From Acidimicrobiia bacterium (GTDB taxonomy: Bacteria > Acidobacteriota > Vicinamibacteria > Vicinamibacterales > UBA2999), in assembly GCA_016871255.1 (NCBI GenBank), contig VFZH01000025.1:1-36130 (forward strand): DNA of 36,130 bases. Reading direction: 5' to 3'. Below the pieces are notes generated by a model, which did not search any database, was not told where the DNA came from, and saw only the letters and a program-made list of their open reading frames with translations. Each line of letters opens with the position of its first letter. Within the stretch, counting starts at the first letter, position 1. The position numbers and the translations under genes were made by a program. Below, piece by piece: positions 23,535 through 33,843 of this stretch.

Positions 23535-26500
23535 ATGCGTCTCGATCGCCTCGAAATCGTTGGATTCAAGTCATTTTCCGAAAGGGCGGAGCTTGCCTTC
23601 GACCAGGGCGTGACCGCCATCGTCGGTCCCAACGGCTGCGGCAAGAGCAACGTCGCCGACGCCATCACCTGGGTGCTCGGTGAGCAGAGCGCCAAGAGCC
23701 TCCGCGGCGACCGCATGGAGGACGTGATCTTCAACGGGAGCGACGCGCGAAAGGCGGGCGCCGCTGCGGAGGTTCGCCTCCGCCTGTCGGGCCTGCCCCA
23801 GCCCAGGGTTGGTGAGGCCGCCGTCCCCCAGGAACCCGCGGCGGGCGGGGCCGTCGGGGACGCCAACGGCCACGGCCGCAGCAGCCACGCCGCGAACGGC
23901 AACGGCAACGGTCACACCAACGGGAACGGCCACCACCTGACGGACGAGATCGAAGCGTTCGTGCGCGACGTGGACGTGACGCGGCGGCTGTATCGGTCGG
24001 GCGAAAGCGAGTACCTGATCAACGGCGAGGTCTGCCGGCTGCGCGACGTGCACGAGCTGCTGATGGACACGGGGCTCGGCGCCAAGGCCTACGCCATCAT
24101 CGAGCAGGGCAAGATCGGGATGATCCTCAGCTCCCGGCCCGCCGATCGGCGCCAGCTGATCGAGGAAGCGGCCGGGGTGACCAAGTACCGCTCGCGTCGT
24201 CGTGCCGCGGAGCTGAAGCTCGACGCCGCCCAGCAGAACCTCACGCGGGTCGACGACATCGTCTTCGAAGTGGAGAAGCAGCGCGGCGTGCTGAAGCGGC
24301 AGGCGGCGAAGGCCCGCCGCTACACGCGGCTCCGCGACGAGCTGCGGCGCTGGGAGAAGGTGCTCCTGGCGCGGCGGTATCGCGAGCTGGCGGAGCACAT
24401 TCGCGTGGCACGCGTCCGGCTCGAGGAGACGCGCGAGGAGGAACGCCTGGCCGCGGGCCGTGTGGCGGAAGCGGAAGCCACGCTGAGCCGCCTGCGGATC
24501 GAGCAGGCCGAGGCGGACGCGCGGGCAGGAGGCATCCGCGAGCGCGCGCACGCCGCCGAGCTCGACATCAACCGGCGCCAGCAGCAACTCGAGTTCGACC
24601 GGCAGCAGGTCGAGACGCTCGGGACGCGGCTCGAAGAGGTGGCGGCGGAAATCGACGACCTCGGTCAGCGGCGCGAGCCGAACCGGATTGCCCTGGAGGC
24701 CAGGCAGGCTGCGGTCGTCGAGGCTGAACGGGCGCGCGACGAGGCGGCGGCGGCGCTCGCGTCGGCCGGCGAGGCGCTGCGGGGGGCGCAGCAGCGGCTC
24801 GAGGTGCTCGAAGCCGACGTGGATGCGGCGCGGCAGGAGACGTTCAACGCGGCCAACGCGATCACGGCGATGCGGCATGCAGCGTCGCACGCAGAGGCGC
24901 AGCGTGCCGCCGTGGCCGAACGGCTCGGCCGGCTGGCCGTCGAGATCGCGGACCTCGACCGGGAGCGCACCGCGGCCGAGGCGCAGCACAGCGAGGCGAC
25001 CGGCGCGCTGGTCCGGGCGCGCGACGCCATGCAGCAGGTCGATCTCGATCGCGCCGCGCGGGAATCGGCGCTGGCCACGGCCCGCACCGAGCTGGACGAG
25101 CGCCTGCGACGTCTCCGCGTCCGCGAGCAGGACCTGGCCGGACTCGGTGCCAGGCTGGCGTCGCTCGAAGAGCTGGCGGCGGGGCACGGCGACTTCGACG
25201 ACGCCGCGCGTGTCGTGCTGGCCGAGGCGAACGGCAAGGTGAGCCAGCAGGGAGCGGTGGCCGACTACCTGGAGGTGGACGGGCCGTACGAACGTGCGGT
25301 CGAGGCGTGTCTCGGCGACCTGCTCCAGCACGTGATCGTCGAGCGGCACGATCAGGCGGCGGCGGGCCTGGCGCTGGTGCGCGAGGCGGACGCCGGGCGG
25401 TGTGGCTTCGTCGTGATCGACCCCGGCTCGAACGGCCATCACCCGGGCAGCGCGCTCGGGATTGCCGGGTCGACCCCGGTCTCGAGCCTGGTCCGGATCT
25501 CCGGTCCGTACGCCGCGACCATCCGGCAGGTGCTGCCGGAGGCCTACGTCGCCGACACCTTCGAGCAGGCCGCCGAAGTGGCGCGGCAGACGTCCGCACC
25601 CGTGGCCACGCTCGCCGGCGACGTCTTTCGCGGGCGCCACCTCGTGTCGGGCGGCGCCCGGGCCGCCGCGCGCGGGATCCTCCAGACGCGCCGGGAGATC
25701 AAGGAGCTCGGTGCCCGCGTGGCGGCCGAACGCGAGGCGCTGTCGCGGCTGGGCGTGGACGTGAGCGCGCTGGAGCTCGCGGTGGCCGAAGCCGCCAGCG
25801 CGATTGCCAACCTCGAGGCCGAGCACCATCGGCTGGAGAAGGTCATCATCGCGCACGAGGCGCAGGCGTCGCGCGCCGCCGACGACCGTGCCCGCCTCGG
25901 CCGCAAGGCGGACACGGTGGGCATGGAGCGCCGCCAGGCGGACGAGGAGCGCCGCGCGCTCGACGCACGGCTCGAAGAGACGGTGGCGTCGATCGAGCGA
26001 CTGCAGGGCGAGCGCCAGGCAGCCGACGACCGGCTCGGCTCAGCGCAGCAGCGGCTGGCAACGGCGCGCGCCGAGGCCGAGGATCTCTCGAAGCAGGCGG
26101 CAGCCGCCGGTGCGGCGCACGCCGGGCTCGTGGAGCGCACGGCGGCGGTGGCGGCCGAGGTGCAGCGGCTGGAGGAGGGTGCCAGGGAACTCGAGCAGCG
26201 TATCGCGGCCCGCACGACCGAGATGGAGCAGACCCGCACCCGCCGCGCGGGCCTGCAGCAGGCGGTGGTGGACGGGCAGCGGTCCGTCGACGACGGCCTG
26301 TTCGCACTCGATGCGCTCCGGCAGGAGCTGCGCGGCGCCGACGAGGCGCTCGGCGGGCTGCGCGAGCAGGTGGAGACGCAGGAAGCGGGCATCCGCACCG
26401 CCCGGCAGGTGCTCGAGTCGGTTCGCGGGAGGCTCAGCGAGCTCGACGTCGTGCGCGCGACGGCCGAGAGTGACCTGTCGCACCTGGCGCAGACCGCGGT

Positions 26501-27326
26501 CGACACGGTGCAGGCGTCGCTGGACGAGGTGCTGGCGGCCGTCGAGGCGATGGAGGCGGCCGGGGAGACACAGCCCGACGCCGCGGCCATCCGTGCGGAG
26601 GAGCCGGACGCCGACGCGGACGAAGGCGAAACCGCCCAGGCCGGGGCGGTGCCCGCGGACGCGCCGCAGGCGTCAGCAGGCTCGATGAGTGCCGAGGAGG
26701 CGATCGTGGCGCTCAAGGGCAAGATCGACCGCCTCGGCCCGGTCAACATGATCGCCATCGAGCAATATGACGAACTGGAGACCCGTCACGCCTTCCTGAC
26801 GACGCAGCGGCAGGACCTCGTCGATTCGATCGCGCAGACGTCCGAGGCAATCCGGCGGATCGACGAGACGACGAAGGCGCGGTTCCGCGAGGCGTTCGCG
26901 GCCATCCAGCACAACTTCCAGGAGACGTTCACCACGCTGTTCGGGGGCGGGCACGCGGGCCTGTCGCTGCTGGACGACAACGATCCGCTCGAGAGCGGCA
27001 TCGACATCGTCGCCTCTCCTCCGGGCAAGCGGCTCCAGAGCGTGCAGCTGCTGTCGGGCGGCGAGAAGGCGCTGACCGCGATCGCGCTGATGTTCGCCAT
27101 CTTCAAGTACAAGCCGAGCCCCTTTTGCGTGCTCGACGAGATCGACGCGCCCCTGGACGACGCGAACGTCGGCCGGTTCGTAGAGATGCTGCGGAAGATG
27201 CTGGACCGGACGCAGTTCATCCTGATCACGCACAACCGGCGCACGATGGAGATCGCGGACCGGCTGTACGGCGTGACGATGGAGGAGCCCGGCGTGTCGA
27301 AGCTGATCTCCCTGCAGTTGAACTAG
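23535..27326 (+). CDS. smc: chromosome segregation/condensation ATPase SMC
   Basis: A 1263-residue SMC protein that compacts and segregates the chromosome with ScpA/ScpB (not in the window). The N-terminal head opens MRLDRLEIVGFKSFSERAEL with Walker A GPNGCGKSN (31-39). ESEYLINGEVCRLRDVHELL (about 157-176) and IIEQGKIGMILSSRPADRRQ (about 188-207) follow. Coiled coils run about 225-540 and 700-1050, with the hinge near 555-690 (QGAVADYLEVDGPYERAVEA). The C-terminal head has the signature LSGGEKALTAIAL (1173-1185) and Walker B PFCVLDEIDAPLDD (about 1196-1207). Unusual: an insert at about 86-135 rich in Asn-Gly and His, and an Ala/Asp/Glu-rich insert at about 1010-1052 just before GPVNMIAIEQY. 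These explain a length about 80 above typical SMC. ATG 23535 is preceded by GGGAG. Confidence 0.96.
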   Translation: MRLDRLEIVGFKSFSERAELAFDQGVTAIVGPNGCGKSNVADAITWVLGEQSAKSLRGDRMEDVIFNGSDARKAGAAAEVRLRLSGLPQPRVGEAAVPQEPAAGGAVGDANGHGRSSHAANGNGNGHTNGNGHHLTDEIEAFVRDVDVTRRLYRSGESEYLINGEVCRLRDVHELLMDTGLGAKAYAIIEQGKIGMILSSRPADRRQLIEEAAGVTKYRSRRRAAELKLDAAQQNLTRVDDIVFEVEKQRGVLKRQAAKARRYTRLRDELRRWEKVLLARRYRELAEHIRVARVRLEETREEERLAAGRVAEAEATLSRLRIEQAEADARAGGIRERAHAAELDINRRQQQLEFDRQQVETLGTRLEEVAAEIDDLGQRREPNRIALEARQAAVVEAERARDEAAAALASAGEALRGAQQRLEVLEADVDAARQETFNAANAITAMRHAASHAEAQRAAVAERLGRLAVEIADLDRERTAAEAQHSEATGALVRARDAMQQVDLDRAARESALATARTELDERLRRLRVREQDLAGLGARLASLEELAAGHGDFDDAARVVLAEANGKVSQQGAVADYLEVDGPYERAVEACLGDLLQHVIVERHDQAAAGLALVREADAGRCGFVVIDPGSNGHHPGSALGIAGSTPVSSLVRISGPYAATIRQVLPEAYVADTFEQAAEVARQTSAPVATLAGDVFRGRHLVSGGARAAARGILQTRREIKELGARVAAEREALSRLGVDVSALELAVAEAASAIANLEAEHHRLEKVIIAHEAQASRAADDRARLGRKADTVGMERRQADEERRALDARLEETVASIERLQGERQAADDRLGSAQQRLATARAEAEDLSKQAAAAGAAHAGLVERTAAVAAEVQRLEEGARELEQRIAARTTEMEQTRTRRAGLQQAVVDGQRSVDDGLFALDALRQELRGADEALGGLREQVETQEAGIRTARQVLESVRGRLSELDVVRATAESDLSHLAQTAVDTVQASLDEVLAAVEAMEAAGETQPDAAAIRAEEPDADADEGETAQAGAVPADAPQASAGSMSAEEAIVALKGKIDRLGPVNMIAIEQYDELETRHAFLTTQRQDLVDSIAQTSEAIRRIDETTKARFREAFAAIQHNFQETFTTLFGGGHAGLSLLDDNDPLESGIDIVASPPGKRLQSVQLLSGGEKALTAIALMFAIFKYKPSPFCVLDEIDAPLDDANVGRFVEMLRKMLDRTQFILITHNRRTMEIADRLYGVTMEEPGVSKLISLQLN

Positions 27327-27384
27327 GAACTGGTCGGGGGCGTCTGGTCGGCGACGTGTCCTGTAGCGGGTCCTGTCGCCGGGT

Positions 27385-27461
27385 TTCCCCACCCCGTGCT
27401 CGGTGCCAAGGGCACAGAGACGGGAGAGGCGCCTGCGGCGCGGGGTGGGGAGGCCCCTCCC
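27385..27461. other. structured intergenic region after smc (nested hairpins)
   Basis: TCCCCACCCCG (27386-27396) pairs perfectly with CGGGGTGGGGA (27441-27451), extendable by one wobble and two more pairs. Inside the loop GTGCC and GGCAC (27403-27415) form a small hairpin. The right arm can instead pair with the following CCTCCC (GGGAGG 27448-27453 with 27456-27461), so two folds exclude each other. It may be the smc terminator or a leader element of the downstream metalloprotease gene. No T-run follows. The rest of the 230-bp gap shows nothing else. Confidence 0.5.
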
Positions 27462-27556
27462 GGCGCCATCCGCGTGAGGGTTCGTCGCCCCGTCTTGTTC
27501 GGGCATTCTGGTGCTGAAGGACGACAGGTGGGCCGGCTTCAGCCGCTCCACGTAAC

Positions 27557-28678
27557 GTGGCCAACGAAGACAAGGCGACCCGCTATCACCGCCTGCGGCG
27601 CCGCGCCGCCCTGCTCGGCGCCGGCACGGGTCTCCTCGTGCTGGTGCTGCTGGTTCTCACCGGCGCGTCGGCTGCCCTCCGGGACCTGGCCGAAGGCGTC
27701 TCGGCCGGCTCATTCACGCTGACCGTCGTTGCCTACGTCGTCATCCTCCTGCTGATCGCGGAGCTGGTGCAGCTTCCGCTGGCGTTCTACCAGGGCGTTG
27801 CGCTCGAGCGGCGCTACGGGCTGTCGGTGCAGGCGACTGCCGCGTGGTGGCGCGATCAGGCCAAGGTCACCGGGCTATCGCTCGCGCTGGGGACGGTGGC
27901 GGCCCTCGTCACGCTGCACGCCATCCGGCTGTGGCCGGAGCGCTGGTGGCTGGTGGTGGCCGCCGTGTTCGGCGCCGGGATGGTCGTGATCGCCCGGCTG
28001 GCGCCGGTGGTGTTGCTGCCGCTCTTCTACGACCTCAAGCCGCTCGATCGACCCGCGCTGAGGGATCGCCTGGTGGCCCTGGCCGAGCGGGCCGGCGCGC
28101 CCGTGCTGGGCGTGTTCGAGTGGCGGCTGGGCGATCGCACCCGGCGTGCGAACGCGGCGCTGACCGGCCTCGGGCGGACGCGTCGGATTCTCCTCTCGGA
28201 CACACTGCTCGCGGACCACTCGGACGACGAGGTGGAGGTGGTGCTCGCCCACGAGCTGGCGCACCACGTCCACCGCGACATCTGGAGCGGCCTGCTCCTG
28301 GAGCTGGCGGTGTTGACGACGGGCTTGTGGGCTGGTGCCTGGGCGCTCGAGGCCACCGAAGGGCTCTTTGGGTTGCGAGCCGGTGCCGATGTGGCCGCTC
28401 TGCCCGTGCTGCTGCTCGCCGGGGGTGCCGTGTCGCTGGCGCTGACGCCGATCGCGCGGGCCGTGTCGCGTGCGCACGAGCGCCGGGCCGATCGGTTCGC
28501 GCTCGACACGACGCGCAATCCAGGCGCGTTCGTGTCAGCGATGAAGCGCCTGGGCGCCTCGAACCTGGCCGAGGACCGCCCGTCCGGCCTGGTCCGGGTG
28601 TGGCTGTCACATCCGTCGCTCAGGGCAAGACTCGCTGCCGCGGAACAATGGTCTCGCACGAACGCCAACCGGGGCTAG
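27557..28678 (+). CDS. M48-family membrane metalloprotease (HtpX/Ste24-like)
   Basis: A 373-residue zinc protease of the M48 clan. Membrane helices are visible near residues 20-40, 55-78, 100-122, 130-155, 250-275 and 285-305. The zinc site is HELAHH (about residues 233-238, within VEVVLAHELAHHVHRD); the third ligand Glu is in SRAHERRADRFALD (about 305-318), the 'ExxAD' pattern. FYQGVALERRYGLSVQ (about 76-91) matches the Ste24/CAAX protease 1 type N-terminal domain better than short HtpX. Its role would be membrane protein quality control; the substrate is not evident. It starts at GTG 27557 and ends 28 bp from the convergent cupredoxin gene. Confidence 0.9.
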   Translation: MANEDKATRYHRLRRRAALLGAGTGLLVLVLLVLTGASAALRDLAEGVSAGSFTLTVVAYVVILLLIAELVQLPLAFYQGVALERRYGLSVQATAAWWRDQAKVTGLSLALGTVAALVTLHAIRLWPERWWLVVAAVFGAGMVVIARLAPVVLLPLFYDLKPLDRPALRDRLVALAERAGAPVLGVFEWRLGDRTRRANAALTGLGRTRRILLSDTLLADHSDDEVEVVLAHELAHHVHRDIWSGLLLELAVLTTGLWAGAWALEATEGLFGLRAGADVAALPVLLLAGGAVSLALTPIARAVSRAHERRADRFALDTTRNPGAFVSAMKRLGASNLAEDRPSGLVRVWLSHPSLRARLAAAEQWSRTNANRG

Positions 28679-28706
28679 CGGGCCGGCCGCGGCGAGGCTG
28701 GACGCC

Positions 28707-29096
28707 TCAGGACTGACGCGGGTGCACCACCAGCGTGCCGCGCGTGGCGCGGCAGCCGGGGTCGATCGTCAGGCTGCAGTAGTAGCTGAACGTGCCGGTC
28801 CGGTCGGCGCGGAACTCGAACGTCGTCGTCCCGCCCGCCGGCACCCGCTTCGCGATCCGGTACTCGTCGATCGTGAAGCTGTGCGCCTGATCGGCGCTCG
28901 TCACCGTCAGGCGGACGATGTCCTCCTGGGCCACCTCGATGCGGTCGGGGTCGAACGCGTAGTTGCGGACGGTGATCTCGAAGAGGCGCCTGTTCGGCGC
29001 CTGGTCCTGCGCGACGGCAGAGTGGAGCAGGGGACCGGCCAGGCCGAGGCCGGTCCCGCCGAGGAGGATCCCGAAGCGCCGTCGGGTCAGGCGCAC
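28707..29096 (-). CDS. Tat-exported cupredoxin-domain protein
   Basis: A 129-residue secreted protein. The leader MRLTRRRFGILLGGTGLGLA carries a twin-arginine motif (TRRRFGI) and ends near SAVAQ at residue 30, so export through the Tat system is likely; tatA-tatC are about 8 kb away. The rest is one cupredoxin fold: FEITVRNYAFDPDRIEVAQE (about 39-58), AHSFTIDEY (71-79) with His72 as the first copper ligand, and SYYCSLTIDPGCRATRGTLVV (104-124) with Cys107. In CoxII/nitrosocyanin-like relatives the last ligands appear as His and Met of 'PGHxxM'; here those positions are Cys115 and Thr118. Copper binding may be changed or lost. The start GTG 29096 has AAGAGG five bases upstream. Confidence 0.82.
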   Translation of the reverse strand: MRLTRRRFGILLGGTGLGLAGPLLHSAVAQDQAPNRRLFEITVRNYAFDPDRIEVAQEDIVRLTVTSADQAHSFTIDEYRIAKRVPAGGTTTFEFRADRTGTFSYYCSLTIDPGCRATRGTLVVHPRQS

Positions 29097-29112
29097 CGTG
29101 ACCTCTTCACAC

Positions 29113-29362
29113 CGGGGTTCGCTGGCGGTGAAGAGCCCGAATCCGTTTGGAGGTGGCCGATCGCTGTCGCCTGACCGCGCGAGAAGGCTCGGGGGGCCAG
29201 CGAGGGTGAGCGCCCCACGACGGACACGGGGCGCGACCCGAGCGGCAAGCGGCCTGCTCCGCCATCCCGCCCCACCGCGCAGGCGTAGGCGGCGGGGACC
29301 CCGACGCAGCGCGGTCCGGCCACCGGAACCGGATTCGGGATGCTCACCGCAGGCGAACCCCG
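29113..29362. repeat. 33-bp inverted repeats bounding a 250-bp intergenic element
   Basis: The segment 29113-29145 and the complement of 29330-29362 match at 28 of 33 positions by eye; shared blocks are CGGGGTTCGC, GCGGTGA and CCCGAATCCG. They enclose 184 bp of GC-rich sequence with further small palindromes (for example CGGGGACCCCG-like near 29292-29304) and no plausible gene. The element fills nearly the whole gap between the pnp stop and the cupredoxin start. It could be a small non-autonomous mobile element, paired repeats of a REP type or a folded leader RNA of the cupredoxin gene. Confidence 0.6.
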
Positions 29363-29365
29363 CTC

Positions 29366-31513
<2,148 letters not shown>

Positions 31514-31540
31514 GTATGGATGTCCTGACTGCCGCCGCCG

Positions 31541-31810
31541 CTACTTGCGGATGCCGAGACGCTGAATCAGCTCAGCGTAGCGTTCCGAGTTGATGCGCTT
31601 CAGGTAGTCGAGCAGCCGCCGCCGCTGACCCACCAGACGCAGCAGGCCGCGCCGCGAATGATGATCCTTGGCGTGTGCCTTGAAATGTTCGGTGAGGTAG
31701 CTGATGCGCTCGCTGAGCAGGGCGACCTGAACTTCCGGCGAGCCGGTATCGCCGTCGTGCGTACGGTAGTCGCCGATGATGCCGATCTTGCGATCCTTGG
31801 TGAGTGGCAC
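31541..31810 (-). CDS. rpsO: 30S ribosomal protein S15
   Basis: An 89-residue primary rRNA-binding protein of the small-subunit platform. Signatures are [17 protein letters not shown] (about residues 20-36), [20 protein letters not shown] (about 40-60) and [20 protein letters not shown] (about 62-82), ending LGIRK. The length is exactly that of S15. The frame extends upstream to 31915, but I chose GTG 31810 because GGAGG lies ten bases upstream and the product then starts at the family's normal position (PLTKDRK). It is followed closely by pnp and has its own promoter. Confidence 0.97.
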   Translation of the reverse strand: MPLTKDRKIGIIGDYRTHDGDTGSPEVQVALLSERISYLTEHFKAHAKDHHSRRGLLRLVGQRRRLLDYLKRINSERYAELIQRLGIRK

Positions 31811-31820
31811 GGGTTCCTGT

Positions 31821-31825
31821 CCTCC
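31821..31825 (-). promoter_or_regulatory. ribosome binding site deciding the rpsO start
   Basis: On the minus strand GGAGG lies ten bases before GTG 31810. It rules out the longer reading from 31915, whose extra residues do not belong to S15. Confidence 0.7.
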
Positions 31826-31886
31826 ACGAGCGGCCCAGTACCCCGCCAGGTTCCGGACCATGGCCCGGATGGGGAACCGCTCCGCC

Positions 31887-31915
31887 GTTGTACAGCGCGT
31901 AACTGCGCTAGTCAA
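31887..31915 (-). promoter_or_regulatory. probable rpsO-pnp promoter
   Basis: On the minus strand TTGACT (31915-31910), a 17-base spacer and TACAAC (31892-31887) match the sigma-70 consensus at 5/6 and 4/6. It starts just beyond the truB stop and overlaps a small AT-rich stretch. Transcription near 31880 would give a leader of about 70 bases, where S15 autoregulation could act as in other bacteria (inference). Confidence 0.6.
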
Positions 31916-31929
31916 AAAGACTTAGCATC

Positions 31930-32835
31930 TTACCCCAGAACGATGGCCGGATGCAAAGACCGCCCGTCATCGGCGGGCCAGCCCAGGGCGACGAGTGCAC
32001 CGGCGTGGTCGGTGATACGTACCTGGTCCGGCAGGCGCTCCCCGGGAGTTCCGGCAACGGGCCAGGGCCCGATGGCGTGTTCGGGCCCGATGTCGCGGCC
32101 GTGCGACACCCGGGTCAGTCCCTCGGCGGTGACGGCCACCCCCGGAATCTCGGGCAGCAGCCGGTCGAGCGGGATGAAGTACGCCCAGGCGCTCCCGGGC
32201 TCCTCCTGCAGCGCCGTCAGGCTGACGGCGTCGGTCAGGGTGAAGCTGCCGCTCCGCCGCCGCTCCAGCGCCTGCAGGCACGCCCCGCTGCCACAGCGTG
32301 CCCCCAGTTCGTGGGCGAACGAACGCACGTAGAAGCCGGCCGAGCAGACGAGCCGCACCACGGCGACCCCGCGGTCGTACGCGTGCAGGTCGACGACACT
32401 CGCGCGGACCCTCACCGCAGCGGGCTGGACGGGCGTCCCCGCCCTGGCCAGCGCGTACGCGCGCTGCCCCTGGATCTTCTTGGCAGATACCGGGGGCGGG
32501 AGCTGCAGCCGCTCGCCCCTCAGGGCCCGCGCCTCCCGCTCCACGACGGCGCGTTCGGGCACCTCGCCGCTCCGCGAGGTCTCCAGCCCGGTGATGTCAT
32601 AGGAATCGGTGGTGAGGCCGAAGCGGATCTCCGCGAGGTACTCCTTCTCCGATCCCGACAGGAGCGGCGCCAGCCGCGTGGCTCGCCCGCACGCCAGCGC
32701 GAGCACCCCGGTCGCCAGTGGATCGAGGGTGCCGGTGTGCCCGATGCGCCGTTCGCCGAGGGCGCGACGGGCGAGCGCCACGACGTCGTGGGACGTCAGG
32801 CCCTGCGGCTTGTCGACGACGAGAACGCCGTCCAT
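31930..32835 (-). CDS. truB: tRNA pseudouridine-55 synthase
   Basis: A 301-residue enzyme making the T-loop pseudouridine of tRNAs. It opens MDGVLVVDKPQGLTSHDVVA, then GHTGTLDPLATGVLALACG with the catalytic Asp38. SGSEKEYLAEIRFGLTTDSY-type sequence (about residues 60-79) and the stretch VRLVCSAGFYVRSFAHELG (about 168-186) match the TruB catalytic core. The C-terminal region (about 225-301) corresponds to the PUA-like domain of TruB II, ending VALGWPADDGRSLHPAIVLG. Length is normal. It lies 15 bp after the DHH phosphoesterase gene and is part of the infB-rbfA-truB-rpsO-pnp order. Confidence 0.96.
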   Translation of the reverse strand: MDGVLVVDKPQGLTSHDVVALARRALGERRIGHTGTLDPLATGVLALACGRATRLAPLLSGSEKEYLAEIRFGLTTDSYDITGLETSRSGEVPERAVVEREARALRGERLQLPPPVSAKKIQGQRAYALARAGTPVQPAAVRVRASVVDLHAYDRGVAVVRLVCSAGFYVRSFAHELGARCGSGACLQALERRRSGSFTLTDAVSLTALQEEPGSAWAYFIPLDRLLPEIPGVAVTAEGLTRVSHGRDIGPEHAIGPWPVAGTPGERLPDQVRITDHAGALVALGWPADDGRSLHPAIVLG

Positions 32836-32850
32836 CCGGAGCCAGGCTGG

Positions 32851-33843
32851 CTAGCCGACGGGCGCGGTGTCGCGCCTGGCCGGATCCATCTGCTCGAGGA
32901 TGCTCGCCGCGAACCGGGCCTGCAGATCGGCGAGCCGCCCTTCCGCGCTGCACCCCGACGCGTTCCGGTGCCCGCCGCCCCCGAAGCGCCCGGCCACCGC
33001 GCTGACGTCGATCGCGCCCTTCGAACGCAGGCTGACGCGCCAGTCTCCGGGCGCGTGCTCCTTGAAGAACACCACGGCCTGGATGGTCTGGACGGTCAGC
33101 GGCTGGTTGATGAGCCCGTCGGTGTCGTCGAGCGAGGCGCCGCACGCGGCCAGCAGCGCCTTGTCCACCGACAGGATCGCGATCCTCCCGTCGGCGGCCA
33201 GCTCCATGGCGTTCAGCACCGCACCGAACAGCTTCACGCGCCCGAGGGTGTTGCTGTCGTAGAGCCGCCGCGCCACCGCAGGCGGATCGACACCGGCGTC
33301 CATGCACCGCCGGCAGACGTCGAACGTGTGGGTCGAGATGGCGGAGTAGTGGAACGAGCCGGTGTCCGTCAGGATGGCCGCGTACACGTGCACGGCGATC
33401 TCGTACGACAGCGGGACGCCCAGCGCGTCGACGAGGTCGAACACCATCTGTCCGCAGGCGGCGGCGCCAAGGTCGATCCAGTTGAGGGCGCCGAAATTCG
33501 TGTTGCCGGGATGGTGGTCGATGTTGACGACGAACCCGGGATCGAGCCCGGCGACGCCAGTGCGGGCGAGGTTCCCGCACTCCATCACGATGACCGCTTC
33601 CCCCGGGTCCTCGATCCGATCGGTCACCTCGATGCGATCCACACCCGGGAAGTCGCGCATCGAGGGGGGCGGCGGATCGAGGTTCACCACGCGGACGGTC
33701 CTGCCGAGCGCTTCGAGCGCGAACGCCATCGCGAGCTCCGACCCGATGGCATCGGCGTCGGGCCTCACGTGCGACGTGATGACGAACCGGCGCCGGGCGC
33801 GAAGCTCGGCGGCGATGCGGGCCCGCGGGTCGGTGTCAGTCAT
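32851..33843 (-). CDS. nrnA: DHH/DHHA1 phosphoesterase, NrnA-like (nanoRNase / pAp phosphatase)
   Basis: A 330-residue phosphoesterase that degrades short oligoribonucleotides and/or pAp. Motifs: ITSHVRPDADAIGSELAM (about residues 20-37, first Asp pair), VIVMECGN (about 83-90), NIDHHPGNTNFG (about 105-116, DHH), ILTDTGSFHYS (about 153-163) and C-terminal GGGGHRNASGC (about 285-295, DHHA1 substrate site). The second motif reads MECGN where many relatives have 'DTGD'-like Asp/Cys variants, so metal ligation there deserves a look. The start ATG 33843 overlaps the rbfA stop by eight bases. Placement between rbfA and truB is common in Gram-positives and acidobacteria-like genomes. It complements pnp, which leaves short oligos. 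Confidence 0.92.
   Translation of the reverse strand: MTDTDPRARIAAELRARRRFVITSHVRPDADAIGSELAMAFALEALGRTVRVVNLDPPPPSMRDFPGVDRIEVTDRIEDPGEAVIVMECGNLARTGVAGLDPGFVVNIDHHPGNTNFGALNWIDLGAAACGQMVFDLVDALGVPLSYEIAVHVYAAILTDTGSFHYSAISTHTFDVCRRCMDAGVDPPAVARRLYDSNTLGRVKLFGAVLNAMELAADGRIAILSVDKALLAACGASLDDTDGLINQPLTVQTIQAVVFFKEHAPGDWRVSLRSKGAIDVSAVAGRFGGGGHRNASGCSAEGRLADLQARFAASILEQMDPARRDTAPVG

Noticed and set aside
23571-25856. 761-residue open frame antisense to smc
   Set aside because: Composition is typical of a GC-rich shadow frame and smc on the other strand is unmistakable.
29097-29365. Cobalamin or c-di-GMP riboswitch ahead of the cupredoxin gene
   Set aside because: A GAATCCGGT-like segment and GC-rich stems are present, but the core boxes expected for either class are not; the inverted-repeat explanation fits better.
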